Below are positions 8,658 through 17,991 of a DNA stretch of 64,000 nt, one piece after another. The stretch's first letter is position 1; every line of letters begins with the position of its first letter. The stretch is from UBA8337 sp965221415 (GTDB taxonomy: Bacteria > Pseudomonadota > Alphaproteobacteria > RS24). Below the pieces are notes generated by a model, which searched no databases, had not been told where the DNA came from, and saw nothing but the letters and a program-made list of their open reading frames with translations. Location of the stretch: assembly GCA_965221415.1 (NCBI GenBank), contig OZ244887.1, forward strand, positions 1,302,001 to 1,366,000, in the 5' to 3' direction. A program made the translations under genes and the position numbers.

Positions 8658-8903
8658 ATGAAAGCGACGGTTCATATTACGTTGAAAAACGGGGTTCTCG
8701 ACCCGCAGGGCAAGGCCATTGAAAATGCGCTTGGTGGGTTAGGCTTTGGCGGTGTCGATGCGGTGCGCCAAGGCAAACTTATCGAGATTGTGGTGCAAGA
8801 AACCGACCCCGATAAGGCGCGCCGTGAAATTACCAATATGTGCGAAAAACTGCTCGCCAATACGGTCATTGAAAATTACGACATTCACCTTGATGAGGCA
8901 TAG
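8658..8903 (+). CDS. purS: FGAM synthase subunit PurS
   Basis: An 81-residue protein of the PurS family: MKATVHITLKNGVLDPQGKA at the N-terminus and the IENYDIHL ending are typical. PurS dimers bridge the glutaminase PurQ and the synthetase PurL in the three-subunit FGAM synthase of organisms with short PurL, which fits the two genes that follow. It carries its own ribosome site (GGAAGTGCG) and lies 5 nt before purQ. Confidence 0.96.
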   Translation: MKATVHITLKNGVLDPQGKAIENALGGLGFGGVDAVRQGKLIEIVVQETDPDKARREITNMCEKLLANTVIENYDIHLDEA

Positions 8904-8908
8904 ACCCA

Positions 8909-9577
8909 ATGCAAGCTGCTGTTATTGTATTTCCTGGGTCTAATTGCGACCGCGACGTTGCGATTTGTCTGGAAGCCGCCATGGGCAAAGCGCCTCTTAT
9001 GGCGTGGCATGGCGATGCTGACCTGCCAAAATGCGATTTAATCGTTCTGCCCGGCGGCTTTTCCTATGGCGATTATCTGCGCTGCGGTGCGATGGCCGCG
9101 AACAGCCCCATCATGCGCGAAGTGGTGCGCCAAGCCAATGCGGGTGCGGCCGTGTTAGGCATTTGCAATGGCTTTCAGGTGCTTACCGAATGCGGCCTTC
9201 TGCCCGGCATATTGATGCAAAATAGGGGACTGAATTTCGTCTGCCGCAACACGCGGCTGCGCGTTACAAATAACACCACCGCGTTTACCTCGCTTTATGC
9301 CGCCGATGAAGACATCATTATTCCAGTGGCGCATAATGAAGGCAATTACTTTGCCGATGCCGACACGCTGCAACAATTGCAAGACGAAAACCGCATCGCG
9401 CTCAGCTATGCCGCCGATGATAATCCCAATGGCGCGTGCCTCGATATTGCGGGCATTAGCGATATATCGGGGCGCATTGTCGGCATGATGCCGCACCCCG
9501 AACGCCGCGCCGAGGCTGCCCTTGGCGGCGAAGATGGCACACGGGTATTTCGCAGCATTGTGGAGACCCTCGCATGA
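8909..9577 (+). CDS. purQ: FGAM synthase glutaminase subunit PurQ
   Basis: Class I glutamine amidotransferase that supplies ammonia to PurL. The nucleophile elbow LGICNGFQVL contains the catalytic cysteine, and MMPHPERR near the C-terminus carries the catalytic His and Glu. GGFSYGDYLRCGAMA forms the oxyanion-hole region. 222 residues, typical. Its TGA overlaps the purL ATG in the sequence ATGA (9574-9577), so the two subunits are translationally coupled. Confidence 0.97.
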   Translation: MQAAVIVFPGSNCDRDVAICLEAAMGKAPLMAWHGDADLPKCDLIVLPGGFSYGDYLRCGAMAANSPIMREVVRQANAGAAVLGICNGFQVLTECGLLPGILMQNRGLNFVCRNTRLRVTNNTTAFTSLYAADEDIIIPVAHNEGNYFADADTLQQLQDENRIALSYAADDNPNGACLDIAGISDISGRIVGMMPHPERRAEAALGGEDGTRVFRSIVETLA

Positions 9578-11766
9578 GCCATATCAACGATACGCCGATA
9601 ACCGACGAGCTGATTGCCGAACACGGGCTAACGCCAGACGAATATCAAATGATTGTCGCGCATATGGGGCGCGCGCCAAATTATACCGAGCTTGGCGTGT
9701 TCTCGGTCATGTGGTCAGAACATTGCTCGTATAAATCATCGCGCAAATGGCTAAAGCGGCTGCCGACCGAGGGGGCGCAAGTCATCCAAGGGCCGGGCGA
9801 AAACGCTGGCGTTATTGATATTGGCGATGGCGATGCGGCGATATTTAAAATGGAGAGCCATAATCACCCGTCTTTTATCGAGCCTTATCAAGGGGCTGCG
9901 ACGGGGGTCGGCGGCATTATGCGCGATGTGTTCACTATGGGCGCGCGGCCTGTGGCCAATCTCAACGCGCTGCGTTTCGGTGCGCCTGAGCATCCCAAAA
10001 CCCAACATTTGGTGAGCGGTGTCGTCTCTGGCATTGGCGGCTATGGCAATTGCATGGGCGTACCAACCGTCGGCGGCGAGATTAATTTCGACGAAAGCTA
10101 TAATGGCAATATTCTTGTCAATGCGATGTGCGTTGGCGTGGCGCGGACTGATAAAATTTTCTATGCCGCCGCCAGTGGCATCGGCGCGCCTGTCGTTTAT
10201 GTCGGCTCCAAAACGGGTCGCGACGGTATTCATGGCGCGACCATGGCCTCGGCTGAGTTCGATGATATGTCAGACGAAAAACGCCCGACAGTGCAAGTCG
10301 GCGACCCGTTTACCGAAAAATTATTACTGGAGGCCTGTCAGGAACTCATGGCGTCCGACGCGATTATCGCCATTCAGGATATGGGCGCGGCGGGGCTGAC
10401 ATCGTCATCGGTTGAGATGGCCGATAAGGGCGGGGTCGGCATTGCGCTCGACCTCGATAAAGTGCCGTGCCGCGAAACCCATATGACTGGCTATGAAATG
10501 CTATTGTCAGAAAGCCAAGAGCGTATGCTCATGGTGCTGAAATCGGGGCGCGAGGCCGAAGCAAAAGCGATTTTTGACCGATGGGAGCTGGACTTCGCCG
10601 TCATCGGCACGCTTACCGATACGCAGCGCATGGTTGTGCATCATGCTGGCCGTGAGATTGCGGATATGCCCATCGCACCGCTTGTGGATGGCGCACCAGA
10701 ATATGACCGCCCGCATACGCCAACGCCCAAAGCGGCTGACTTCGACCCTGCCCTCTTGGCCAACGCGCCCGATACTTTAAGTGCGCTGAAAACCCTGATG
10801 GGCTCAAGCGAGATTGCCTCGCGCCGTTGGGTGTACGAGCAATATGACTCGATGGTCATGGGCGACACACTGGCTAGCTCTGGCGGTGACGCTGCCCTCG
10901 TGCGTGTCCACGGCACCGATAAAGCGCTGGCCATCTCGACCGATGTCACGCCGCGCTATTGCTTCGCTGACCCTATCGAAGGCGGCAAGCAAGCCGTGGC
11001 CGAAGCCTATCGCAATATCTCGGCGACGGGCGCAACCCCACTGGCGATTACCAATTGTTTAAACTTTGGCAATCCAGAACGCCCCGAAATCATGGGGCAA
11101 TTCGTCGGCTGCCTCGAAGGCATGGGCGATGCTGGCCGCGTGCTCGATTTTCCAATCGTCTCGGGCAATGTGTCGCTCTACAACGAAACCAACGGCACAG
11201 GCATTCTACCGACACCCGCCATTGGCGGCGTTGGACTGATAAAACAATTAAGCAAAGCCGTCGGCGCAGCGTTTACCGACGTAGGCCAGAGCATTTATCT
11301 ATTGGGCGCAGCGACTGGCCATCTTGGCGCGTCTTTATATCAACGCGATGTGTTGGACGCACAGCGCATATTTGCACCCCCTGCTGTTGACCTCGCCGCC
11401 GAGGCCAAGCACGGCGCGATTATGCGCGAGGCCATCCAGCAGGGTTTGGTTTGTGCCGCGCATGATGTATCCGATGGCGGGCTTTTGGTGGCGATTGCCG
11501 AAATGTGCATGCCGCACATTATCGGCGCAACGCTCACGCCATCGGGCGATGCGGGATTTTGGTTCGGCGAAGACCAAGCCCGCTATGTGATTGCCGTTGA
11601 AAGCAAGGATGAGAGCGCGTTTGAAGCCTTGGCAGGTGACGCACCTATACTCAAGATTGGAGAAACGGGAAGCCAGCAATTGACATTTGACGCTGGGGTT
11701 TCCATATCTATTACAGAGTTGCGCGCGATACATGAAGACTGGTTTCCAGCTCTCATGTCGCGTTAG
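9574..11766 (+). CDS. purL: FGAM synthase synthetase subunit PurL (short form)
   Basis: ATP-dependent conversion of FGAR to FGAM with ammonia from PurQ. At 730 residues it is the short PurL, lacking the fused glutaminase of enterobacterial PurL. The segment ESHNHPSFIEPYQGAATGVGG is the family's metal/ATP signature, and a second AIRS-like half begins after about residue 400. Its start overlaps purQ by 4 nt. bolA follows 13 nt downstream. Confidence 0.97.
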   Translation: MSHINDTPITDELIAEHGLTPDEYQMIVAHMGRAPNYTELGVFSVMWSEHCSYKSSRKWLKRLPTEGAQVIQGPGENAGVIDIGDGDAAIFKMESHNHPSFIEPYQGAATGVGGIMRDVFTMGARPVANLNALRFGAPEHPKTQHLVSGVVSGIGGYGNCMGVPTVGGEINFDESYNGNILVNAMCVGVARTDKIFYAAASGIGAPVVYVGSKTGRDGIHGATMASAEFDDMSDEKRPTVQVGDPFTEKLLLEACQELMASDAIIAIQDMGAAGLTSSSVEMADKGGVGIALDLDKVPCRETHMTGYEMLLSESQERMLMVLKSGREAEAKAIFDRWELDFAVIGTLTDTQRMVVHHAGREIADMPIAPLVDGAPEYDRPHTPTPKAADFDPALLANAPDTLSALKTLMGSSEIASRRWVYEQYDSMVMGDTLASSGGDAALVRVHGTDKALAISTDVTPRYCFADPIEGGKQAVAEAYRNISATGATPLAITNCLNFGNPERPEIMGQFVGCLEGMGDAGRVLDFPIVSGNVSLYNETNGTGILPTPAIGGVGLIKQLSKAVGAAFTDVGQSIYLLGAATGHLGASLYQRDVLDAQRIFAPPAVDLAAEAKHGAIMREAIQQGLVCAAHDVSDGGLLVAIAEMCMPHIIGATLTPSGDAGFWFGEDQARYVIAVESKDESAFEALAGDAPILKIGETGSQQLTFDAGVSISITELRAIHEDWFPALMSR

Positions 11767-11779
11767 GAAAGGATATCGC

Positions 11780-12028
11780 ATGCCGATGAGCATTGGTGAG
11801 CTAGAACACATGATTCGTACCGCCCTGCCCGATGCGCAGGTCGAGATTACTGATTTGCGTGGCGATGGCGATCATTATGCAGCGCATGTCGTGTCGAAAT
11901 CTTTTGTCGGGCTGACCCGTGTGCAGCAGCACAAAATGGTGTATGAGGCACTGCAAGGCGGCATGGGCGACGACTTACATGCATTGGCATTACAAACGGC
12001 TATTCCAGCTGACACACCAAAAACTTAG
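11780..12028 (+). CDS. bolA: BolA-family protein
   Basis: An 82-residue BolA/IbaG-type protein with the class II KH-like fold, seen in VEITDLRGDGDHYAAHVVS and the conserved stretch FVGLTRVQQHKMVYEAL. I start at the ATG at 11780 after AGGAAAGGAT; an upstream in-frame start would overlap purL by a long stretch. BolA proteins form [2Fe-2S]-bridged heterodimers with monothiol glutaredoxins, and the next gene is exactly that partner, 9 nt downstream. Confidence 0.95.
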   Translation: MPMSIGELEHMIRTALPDAQVEITDLRGDGDHYAAHVVSKSFVGLTRVQQHKMVYEALQGGMGDDLHALALQTAIPADTPKT

Positions 12029-12037
12029 GAGACGACT

Positions 12038-12361
12038 ATGAGCGATGTTGCACAGACCATCAAAAGTGAAATCGACAGTGCCGATGTGGTGCTGTTTATG
12101 AAAGGCACGCCAGTGTTTCCACAATGCGGCTTTTCAGGCCAAGTGGTGCAAATCTTGTCGCATATTGGCGCGCCCTTTAAAGGGGTGAATGTCTTAGAAG
12201 ATGAGGCTTTGCGCGAGGGCGTGAAAGCGTTCTCAAACTGGCCGACGATTCCACAGCTTTACGTCAAAGGCGAGTTTGTTGGCGGCTGCGATATCATCCG
12301 CGAAATGTTTGAAGAAGGTGAATTGCGTAGCTATTTTGAAGAGCACGGCATCGAAGTCTAA
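12038..12361 (+). CDS. grxD: Monothiol glutaredoxin (Grx4/Grx5 type)
   Basis: A 107-residue monothiol glutaredoxin with the active-site CGFS (PQCGFSGQ), glutathione-binding residues in NWPTIPQLYVKGEF and the GGCDI motif. It binds a [2Fe-2S] cluster with glutathione and delivers it to apo-proteins or to BolA, encoded immediately upstream. GGAGACG precedes the ATG. Its TAA interlocks with the TAG of rpsD on the other strand (12358-12361). Confidence 0.96.
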   Translation: MSDVAQTIKSEIDSADVVLFMKGTPVFPQCGFSGQVVQILSHIGAPFKGVNVLEDEALREGVKAFSNWPTIPQLYVKGEFVGGCDIIREMFEEGELRSYFEEHGIEV

Positions 12362-12978
12362 TTGCGCGAGTAAAACTCAACCACCAGATTAGGTTCCATT
12401 TGAACGGGATAAGGAATATCCATCAATTGCGGCACTTGCGTGAGCGAGGCCGTCATTTTTGAATGGTCAACCGTCATATATTCAGGCACATCGCGCTCAG
12501 GCGTTTGGATGGCTTCGAGAACCACGTTTAGATTGCGCGACTTTTCACGCACTTCAACGACATCCCCGACTTTCAAACGACGACTTGGGATATTGCAGCG
12601 GCGGCCATTAACCGTCACATGACCATGATTGACGAATTGGCGTGCCGCAAACACAGTCGCCACAAATTTGGCGCGATAGACAATCGCATCCAACCGTGTT
12701 TCGAGCAGACCGACCAGATTTTCGCTTGTGTCACCTTTCACCCGCACAGCTTCGGCGTAAATGCCCTTAAACTGTTTTTCGGTAATATTGCCGTAATAGC
12801 CTTTGAGCTTTTGCTTGGCACGCAGTTGCAGACCAAAGTCAGATAATTTACCGCGACGGCGCTGACCGTGCTGGCCGGGGCCGTAATCGCGCCGATTCAC
12901 TGGGCTTTTCGGGCGACCCCAAATATTTTCGCCCATGCGGCGGTCAATTTTATACTTCGTCGAAATGCGCTTGCTCAT
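12358..12978 (-). CDS. rpsD: 30S ribosomal protein S4
   Basis: 206 residues with the N-terminal S4 domain, beginning MSKRISTKYK, followed by an S4 RNA-binding region with RQFVNHGHVTVNGRR. S4 nucleates 30S assembly on 16S rRNA and may repress its own mRNA. It is a single-gene unit here, away from the alpha operon, which is usual in alphaproteobacteria. The alphaproteobacterial form lacks the zinc-binding cysteines of some S4 proteins. Its 3' end interlocks with grxD. Confidence 0.97.
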   Translation of the reverse strand: MSKRISTKYKIDRRMGENIWGRPKSPVNRRDYGPGQHGQRRRGKLSDFGLQLRAKQKLKGYYGNITEKQFKGIYAEAVRVKGDTSENLVGLLETRLDAIVYRAKFVATVFAARQFVNHGHVTVNGRRCNIPSRRLKVGDVVEVREKSRNLNVVLEAIQTPERDVPEYMTVDHSKMTASLTQVPQLMDIPYPVQMEPNLVVEFYSRN

Positions 12979-13003
12979 GCGGCGCTGTCCTTCAGTTTGG
13001 TCA

Positions 13004-13030
13004 AATAAAAAGCGCGAGAAAATTTCCCGC
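13004..13030 (-). terminator. Rho-independent terminator after trmJ
   Basis: On the minus strand GCGGGAA pairs with TTCTCGC (one G-T pair) around a three-base ATT loop, followed by GC and a T5 tract. It lies 57 nt after the trmJ stop and just before the rpsD start, so it separates the two transcripts. Confidence 0.75.
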
Positions 13031-13086
13031 TAATTGCTGCGTAATATACGCATGCGTCACCCATTGTCAAACGGGTTTTTGGTAAA

Positions 13087-13911
13087 TTATCTATCTTTTC
13101 CAACCTCTTCCCCCGGGTCGGATTCGCCGCGCGAAATAGCCGCCACGCGTGGTTTTAACTGCACATCGCGCGCGCCCCGAGGCCACCGCAAAAGCGCATT
13201 AATAATACCGCGAAAGGTGCGCACGTCTTGTTCGGTCAAATCGGCGCGGTGCAGCATATTGCGAATATTGCGCGCCATGGCGGGGGCTTTTTCTGGCGGG
13301 GCGAGAAATCCAGCCGCATCCAACGCCGCTTCCAAATGCGTAAACATGCCGTTGACCTCACCGCGCGATGCAGGGCGCGTGTCAGGCATCTCGTGCTGCA
13401 CCAAGGGCGTGTCGTCGGCTGATTGATACCATTCATAGCCCATCAACAGCACCGCTTGCGCCAAATTAAGCGATGAAAACGACGGGTTCAGCGGCACACG
13501 GCAAATCGCATCCGCAAGCGAGATATCCTCATTATCAAGACCCGTGCGCTCAGGCCCGAACAAAATACCGCCTTGCTGCGATACCTCACGCAGACGCAAT
13601 TCTTGCGCGACTTTCGCGGGCGTCAGCACGGGCTTGACCATATCGCGCGCCCGCGCCGTGGTCGCCACTAAATAGCCCAAATCATGGGTCGCTTCGGCGA
13701 CACTCGCAAAAAGCTGATGGTTTTCGATAAGCGCCTCAGCCCCCGCAGAAGCCTTGAGCGCGCGGTCATAGTGCCAGCCCTCGCGCGGATTGACCAAGCG
13801 TAAATCGGTGAGCCCGAAATTTAACATCGCGCGCGCCACCGTGCCGATATTCTCGCCGAGCTGCGCGCCCACAAGAATAATCGCTGGCGCATCTGTCTGA
13901 TTTTTACTCAT
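13087..13911 (-). CDS. trmJ: TrmJ-like tRNA 2'-O-methyltransferase (SPOUT family)
   Basis: A 274-residue SpoU/TrmH-type methyltransferase. Motif 1 is seen in GENIGTVARAMLNFG, motif 2 in GILFGPERTGLDNEDI, and motif 3 in VPLNPSFSSLNLAQAV, which together form the trefoil knot that binds SAM. Family knowledge points to 2'-O-methylation of tRNA position 32 (C or U). A C-terminal extension of about 90 residues is predicted to be helical, as in TrmJ. The gene is divergent from icd with an 87-nt gap. Confidence 0.9.
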   Translation of the reverse strand: MSKNQTDAPAIILVGAQLGENIGTVARAMLNFGLTDLRLVNPREGWHYDRALKASAGAEALIENHQLFASVAEATHDLGYLVATTARARDMVKPVLTPAKVAQELRLREVSQQGGILFGPERTGLDNEDISLADAICRVPLNPSFSSLNLAQAVLLMGYEWYQSADDTPLVQHEMPDTRPASRGEVNGMFTHLEAALDAAGFLAPPEKAPAMARNIRNMLHRADLTEQDVRTFRGIINALLRWPRGARDVQLKPRVAAISRGESDPGEEVGKDR

Positions 13912-13998
13912 GCCCCTTCAATTAGGCCAAAGAACGCCTTTAATCAACGCGTAGATTTTGCTATGACGGTGCAAGCGCGGGATACTGAAGGGAAGTAA

Positions 13999-15210
13999 AT
14001 GTCTAAAATACGAGTGGAAAATCCTATAGTCGAGCTGGATGGCGATGAAATGACGCGCATCATCTGGCAGATGATTAAAGACAAATTAATCACCCCCTAT
14101 ATCGATATTGATTTGAAATATTATGATCTGGGCATCGAGGCGCGTGACGATACAGATGACCAAATCACCACCGATTCAGCGCTCGCGATTAAAGAAATCG
14201 GCGTTGGCGTGAAATGCGCCACCATCACCCCCGATGAAGCGCGGGTCGAAGAGTTCAAGCTAAAACAAATGTGGAAATCGCCAAACGGCACCATCCGCAA
14301 TATTTTGGGCGGCACGGTGTTTCGCGAGCCGATTATTTGCCGCAATGTGCCGCGCCTTGTGCCGGGGTGGACAGACCCCATCGTCATTGGCCGCCATGCC
14401 TTTGGCGACCAATATCGCGCAACCGATTTTGTCGTGCCGGGCAAGGGCAAGCTGACCATGAAATGGGAAGCCGAAGACGGCAGCGAGACCAAAGAGTTCG
14501 ACGTGTTTGATTTTCCAGACGGCGGCGTGGCCATGTCGATGTATAATCTCGACTCGAGTATTCGCGACTTTGCCCGTTCCTGCATGCTTTATGCGATTGA
14601 CCGTCAATGGCCGCTTTATCTGTCGACCAAAAACACCATTATGAAATCCTATGACGGACGCTTCAAAGATTTGTTCCAAGACGTATTCGACACTGAGTTT
14701 AAAGACCAATTCGAAAAAATCGGCATTAGCTACGAACACCGCCTGATTGACGATATGGTCGCGGCCGCCTTGAAATGGCACGGCGAGTTTGTCTGGGCGT
14801 GCAAAAATTACGATGGCGATGTGCAATCCGACACCGTCGCACAAGGTTTCGGCTCGCTTGGCCTGATGACATCTGTACTGCTCACGCCCGATGGCAAAAC
14901 CATGGAAGCCGAAGCCGCACACGGCACAGTGACGCGGCACTTCCGCGCTCATCAACGCGGCGAAGAAACCTCGACCAATTCCATTGCGTCGATTTTCGCG
15001 TGGACGCGCGGTCTCGCAAAACGTGCCGAACTAGACAAAAACGAGGCGCTCGGTCAATTTGCGCTGACACTCGAGAAAGTCTGCGTCAGCACGGTCGAGC
15101 GCGGCTCAATGACCAAAGATTTGGCCTTGCTCGTCGGCAAAGGGCAAGCATGGCTCAATACCGAAAGCTTCATCGACGCGGTGCGGGGCAATCTAGAAAA
15201 ATCTCTTTAA
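13999..15210 (+). CDS. icd: NADP-dependent isocitrate dehydrogenase (dimeric, eukaryote-like type)
   Basis: Oxidative decarboxylation of isocitrate to 2-oxoglutarate in the TCA cycle. At 403 residues, with TITPDEARVEEF and MWKSPNGTIRNILGGT, it belongs to the subfamily shared with eukaryotic cytosolic enzymes and most alphaproteobacteria, not the E. coli type. The conserved Arg, Tyr and Lys of the active site sit in RNVPRLVPGW and the region around IGISYEHRLIDDM. GAAGGGAAG lies before the ATG. Its TAA directly abuts the alaS stop on the opposite strand. Confidence 0.97.
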   Translation: MSKIRVENPIVELDGDEMTRIIWQMIKDKLITPYIDIDLKYYDLGIEARDDTDDQITTDSALAIKEIGVGVKCATITPDEARVEEFKLKQMWKSPNGTIRNILGGTVFREPIICRNVPRLVPGWTDPIVIGRHAFGDQYRATDFVVPGKGKLTMKWEAEDGSETKEFDVFDFPDGGVAMSMYNLDSSIRDFARSCMLYAIDRQWPLYLSTKNTIMKSYDGRFKDLFQDVFDTEFKDQFEKIGISYEHRLIDDMVAAALKWHGEFVWACKNYDGDVQSDTVAQGFGSLGLMTSVLLTPDGKTMEAEAAHGTVTRHFRAHQRGEETSTNSIASIFAWTRGLAKRAELDKNEALGQFALTLEKVCVSTVERGSMTKDLALLVGKGQAWLNTESFIDAVRGNLEKSL

Positions 15211-17877
15211 TTAGCCAAGCAGTGCTTCGATATCCGCAAGCGCCTTGTCGCCCTTATCAATATCGGGTCCACCGGCCTGCGCCATATCAGGCCGCCCGCC
15301 GCCGCCTTTGCCACCCAATGCCGCCGCACCCGCTTGCACCAAATCGACAGCGTTAAACCGCGCGACCAAATCATCCGTCACGCCCACAGCAATACCCGCC
15401 TTGTCACCATCAATGCCAATAAACACAACCACGCCGCTGCCAATCTGCTGCTTGCCATCATCGACCAGCCCGCGCAATTCTTTGGCCGGCAATCCAATGA
15501 GACAACGCGCCATCAGCTTCACGCCGTTGACCTCGCGAATGTCATCATCCGCCGCGCTAGCCCCATTGCCCGCGAGTGCCAATTGCTTTTTGGCCTCGGC
15601 CAAATCGCGCTCAAGGGTTTTGCGTTCTTCTATCAATTTGGCGATGCGCGATGGCAAATCTTCGAGCGAAATTTTTAGCTCATCCGTGGCCGCCTGCAAA
15701 ATATGCGCATGCGCCGTCATCTGCGCCAATGCGCCCGCGCCCGTGCGCGCCTCAATACGCCGCACACCCGATGCCACCGCGCCTTCAGAACTGATTTTCA
15801 ACACCCCAATATCGCCCAGACGACGCACATGCGTACCGCCGCATAACTCGACCGAATACGTATCCATCACTTTTTCAGGCGCAAGCCCCATCGATAACAC
15901 GCGCACTTCATCACCGTATTTCTCACCAAACAACGCCAGTGCCCCCGCCTCAATCGCCTCATCGGGAGTCATCAGGCGCGTCGATACTTCTTCATTCTGC
16001 CGAATAATCTCATTCACCAAAACCTCGGTCGCTTCGATTTCATCAGCACTCATCGCGCGCGGATGCGAAAAGTCAAAGCGCAAATGGTCGGCATCCACCA
16101 GCGAGCCTTTTTGCGTCACATGCGCACCAAGCACGCGGCGCAACGCCTCGTGCAGCAAATGCGTCGCCGAGTGATTGGCGCGAATAGCATTGCGTCGTTT
16201 GGCATCAATCGTCTGGTGTAGTTGCGCATCGGTCGTCAGCGTTCCTTTGTCAATTTTGCCGTAAAGCACATGCACATCGCCGAGCATTTTTTTGGTATCA
16301 GAAACCGTGATGGCGAGACCGTCCGCGCCCGTCAGCATCCCACTATCGCCAACCTGACCGCCGCTTTCAGCATAAAATGGCGTTTGGTTCACCATCAGCG
16401 CAATCTCTTCGCCAGCACCCGCCTCGGCCACCACCTCGTTCTCGCGCACAATGGCCAAAACCTGCCCGTCCGCATGATTTGACTCATAGCCAACAAATTC
16501 GGTCGCCCCATGCGTGTTGCGCAAATCAAACCAAATCGCTTCAGTGGCCTCTTGACCCGACCCCGCCCAATGCGCGCGCGCCTCGGCACGCTGCTTTTCC
16601 ATCGCCGTTTCAAACCCGCCCGTGTCAACATCCAAGCCTTTTTCGCGCAGCGCATCTTGCGTCAAATCAAGCGGAAAACCATAAGTGTCATATAATTTAA
16701 ACGCCACCTCGCCAGGCAACGTATCGCCGCGCAACTGTCCCAATTCATCATCCAGCAATTTGAGCCCTCGCGCGAGCATATCGCGGAAACGGTCTTCCTC
16801 ATGACGCAGCGTCTCAACAATCAACGCATCCGCGCGCTCAAGCTCAGGATAAGCTACCGCCATCTGAGTTTTCAGCGTCGGCATGAGCTGCCACAAAAGC
16901 GGCTCTTTAGTGCCCAACATATGTGCGTGGCGCATCGCACGGCGCATGATGCGGCGCAGCACATAACCGCGCCCCTCATTCGACGGCAACACGCCATCGG
17001 CAATCAAAAAAGCCGACGAGCGCAAATGGTCGGCAATCACCCGATGGCTGACCGCGTGCGCGCCATCCGCCGCTTGGTTAGAAATATCAGCCGACGCACC
17101 AATCAGCGTGCTTATCAAATCCGTGTCGTAATTATCATGCTTGCCTTGCAGCACCGCACCGATACGTTCCAACCCCATGCCCGTATCAATACTCGGTTTC
17201 GGCAAATCAATGCGGTTTCCATCGCCTTGCTGCTCATATTGCATAAACACCAAATTCCAAATCTCGATAAATCGGTCGCCATCTTCATCTGGACTGCCCG
17301 GCGGGCCACCCGCAATATCTTCTCCATGGTCAAAAAATATTTCCGAACATGGCCCACACGGTCCTGTATCCCCCATCGACCAAAAATTATCGGCGGTCGC
17401 AATGCGGATAATCTTTTCCTCTGGCAATCCTGCAATTTTTTGCCATAAGGAAAACGCATCATCATCCTCGGCATATACCGTCACTAACAACTTCTCGGGC
17501 GGCAGACCCAATTCTTTTGTCAGGAAATTCCATGCAAAATAAATCGCCTGTTCTTTGAAATAATCGCCAAACGAAAAATTGCCGAGCATCTCAAAAAAAG
17601 TATGGTGGCGCGCCGTGTAGCCGACATTGTCGAGGTCGTTATGCTTGCCCCCTGCGCGGACGCATTTTTGAGCACTTACTGCCCGTGGCCCAACCCAATT
17701 TGACGGTATCGTTTCTTGGCCTGTGAAATAATTCTTAAACGGCACCATGCCAGCATTGGTGAACAGCAGGCTCGGGTCATTCAATGGCACGAGCGGACTT
17801 GAGGTCACAACCTCGTGGTCATTGTCACCGAAATAATCCAGAAAACTCGCGCGAATATCCGCCAAGCCTGTCAACAT
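15211..17877 (-). CDS. alaS: Alanyl-tRNA synthetase
   Basis: Charges tRNA-Ala. The 888-residue protein has the class II catalytic core (HHTFFEMLGNFSFGDYF near residue 90), the editing domain zinc ligands HSATHLLHEAL and, further on, CGGTH, and a C-terminal DHHA1/C-Ala region rich in glycine (GGKGGGGRPDMAQAGG). All three domains are complete. GAGGTGACTT precedes the ATG at 17877. The gene follows recA on the same strand after a terminator and meets icd stop to stop. Confidence 0.98.
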   Translation of the reverse strand: MLTGLADIRASFLDYFGDNDHEVVTSSPLVPLNDPSLLFTNAGMVPFKNYFTGQETIPSNWVGPRAVSAQKCVRAGGKHNDLDNVGYTARHHTFFEMLGNFSFGDYFKEQAIYFAWNFLTKELGLPPEKLLVTVYAEDDDAFSLWQKIAGLPEEKIIRIATADNFWSMGDTGPCGPCSEIFFDHGEDIAGGPPGSPDEDGDRFIEIWNLVFMQYEQQGDGNRIDLPKPSIDTGMGLERIGAVLQGKHDNYDTDLISTLIGASADISNQAADGAHAVSHRVIADHLRSSAFLIADGVLPSNEGRGYVLRRIMRRAMRHAHMLGTKEPLLWQLMPTLKTQMAVAYPELERADALIVETLRHEEDRFRDMLARGLKLLDDELGQLRGDTLPGEVAFKLYDTYGFPLDLTQDALREKGLDVDTGGFETAMEKQRAEARAHWAGSGQEATEAIWFDLRNTHGATEFVGYESNHADGQVLAIVRENEVVAEAGAGEEIALMVNQTPFYAESGGQVGDSGMLTGADGLAITVSDTKKMLGDVHVLYGKIDKGTLTTDAQLHQTIDAKRRNAIRANHSATHLLHEALRRVLGAHVTQKGSLVDADHLRFDFSHPRAMSADEIEATEVLVNEIIRQNEEVSTRLMTPDEAIEAGALALFGEKYGDEVRVLSMGLAPEKVMDTYSVELCGGTHVRRLGDIGVLKISSEGAVASGVRRIEARTGAGALAQMTAHAHILQAATDELKISLEDLPSRIAKLIEERKTLERDLAEAKKQLALAGNGASAADDDIREVNGVKLMARCLIGLPAKELRGLVDDGKQQIGSGVVVFIGIDGDKAGIAVGVTDDLVARFNAVDLVQAGAAALGGKGGGGRPDMAQAGGPDIDKGDKALADIEALLG

Positions 17878-17942
17878 AAGTCACCTCGCTCGTGTTCTTT
17901 ACATAGCCTTTCACGCGTATCAGAACAAGCGCAACAACGCGT

Positions 17943-17970
17943 AAAAAAGGCTCAGTCAAAGCTGAGCCTT
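17943..17970 (-). terminator. Rho-independent terminator after recA
   Basis: A perfect 9-bp stem AAGGCTCAG/CTGAGCCTT with a 6-nt loop; on the minus strand it is followed by a T-run. It lies 21 nt after the recA stop at 17992 and before alaS. Confidence 0.9.
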
Positions 17971-17991
17971 CCTATACGCTATTTAAAAAAC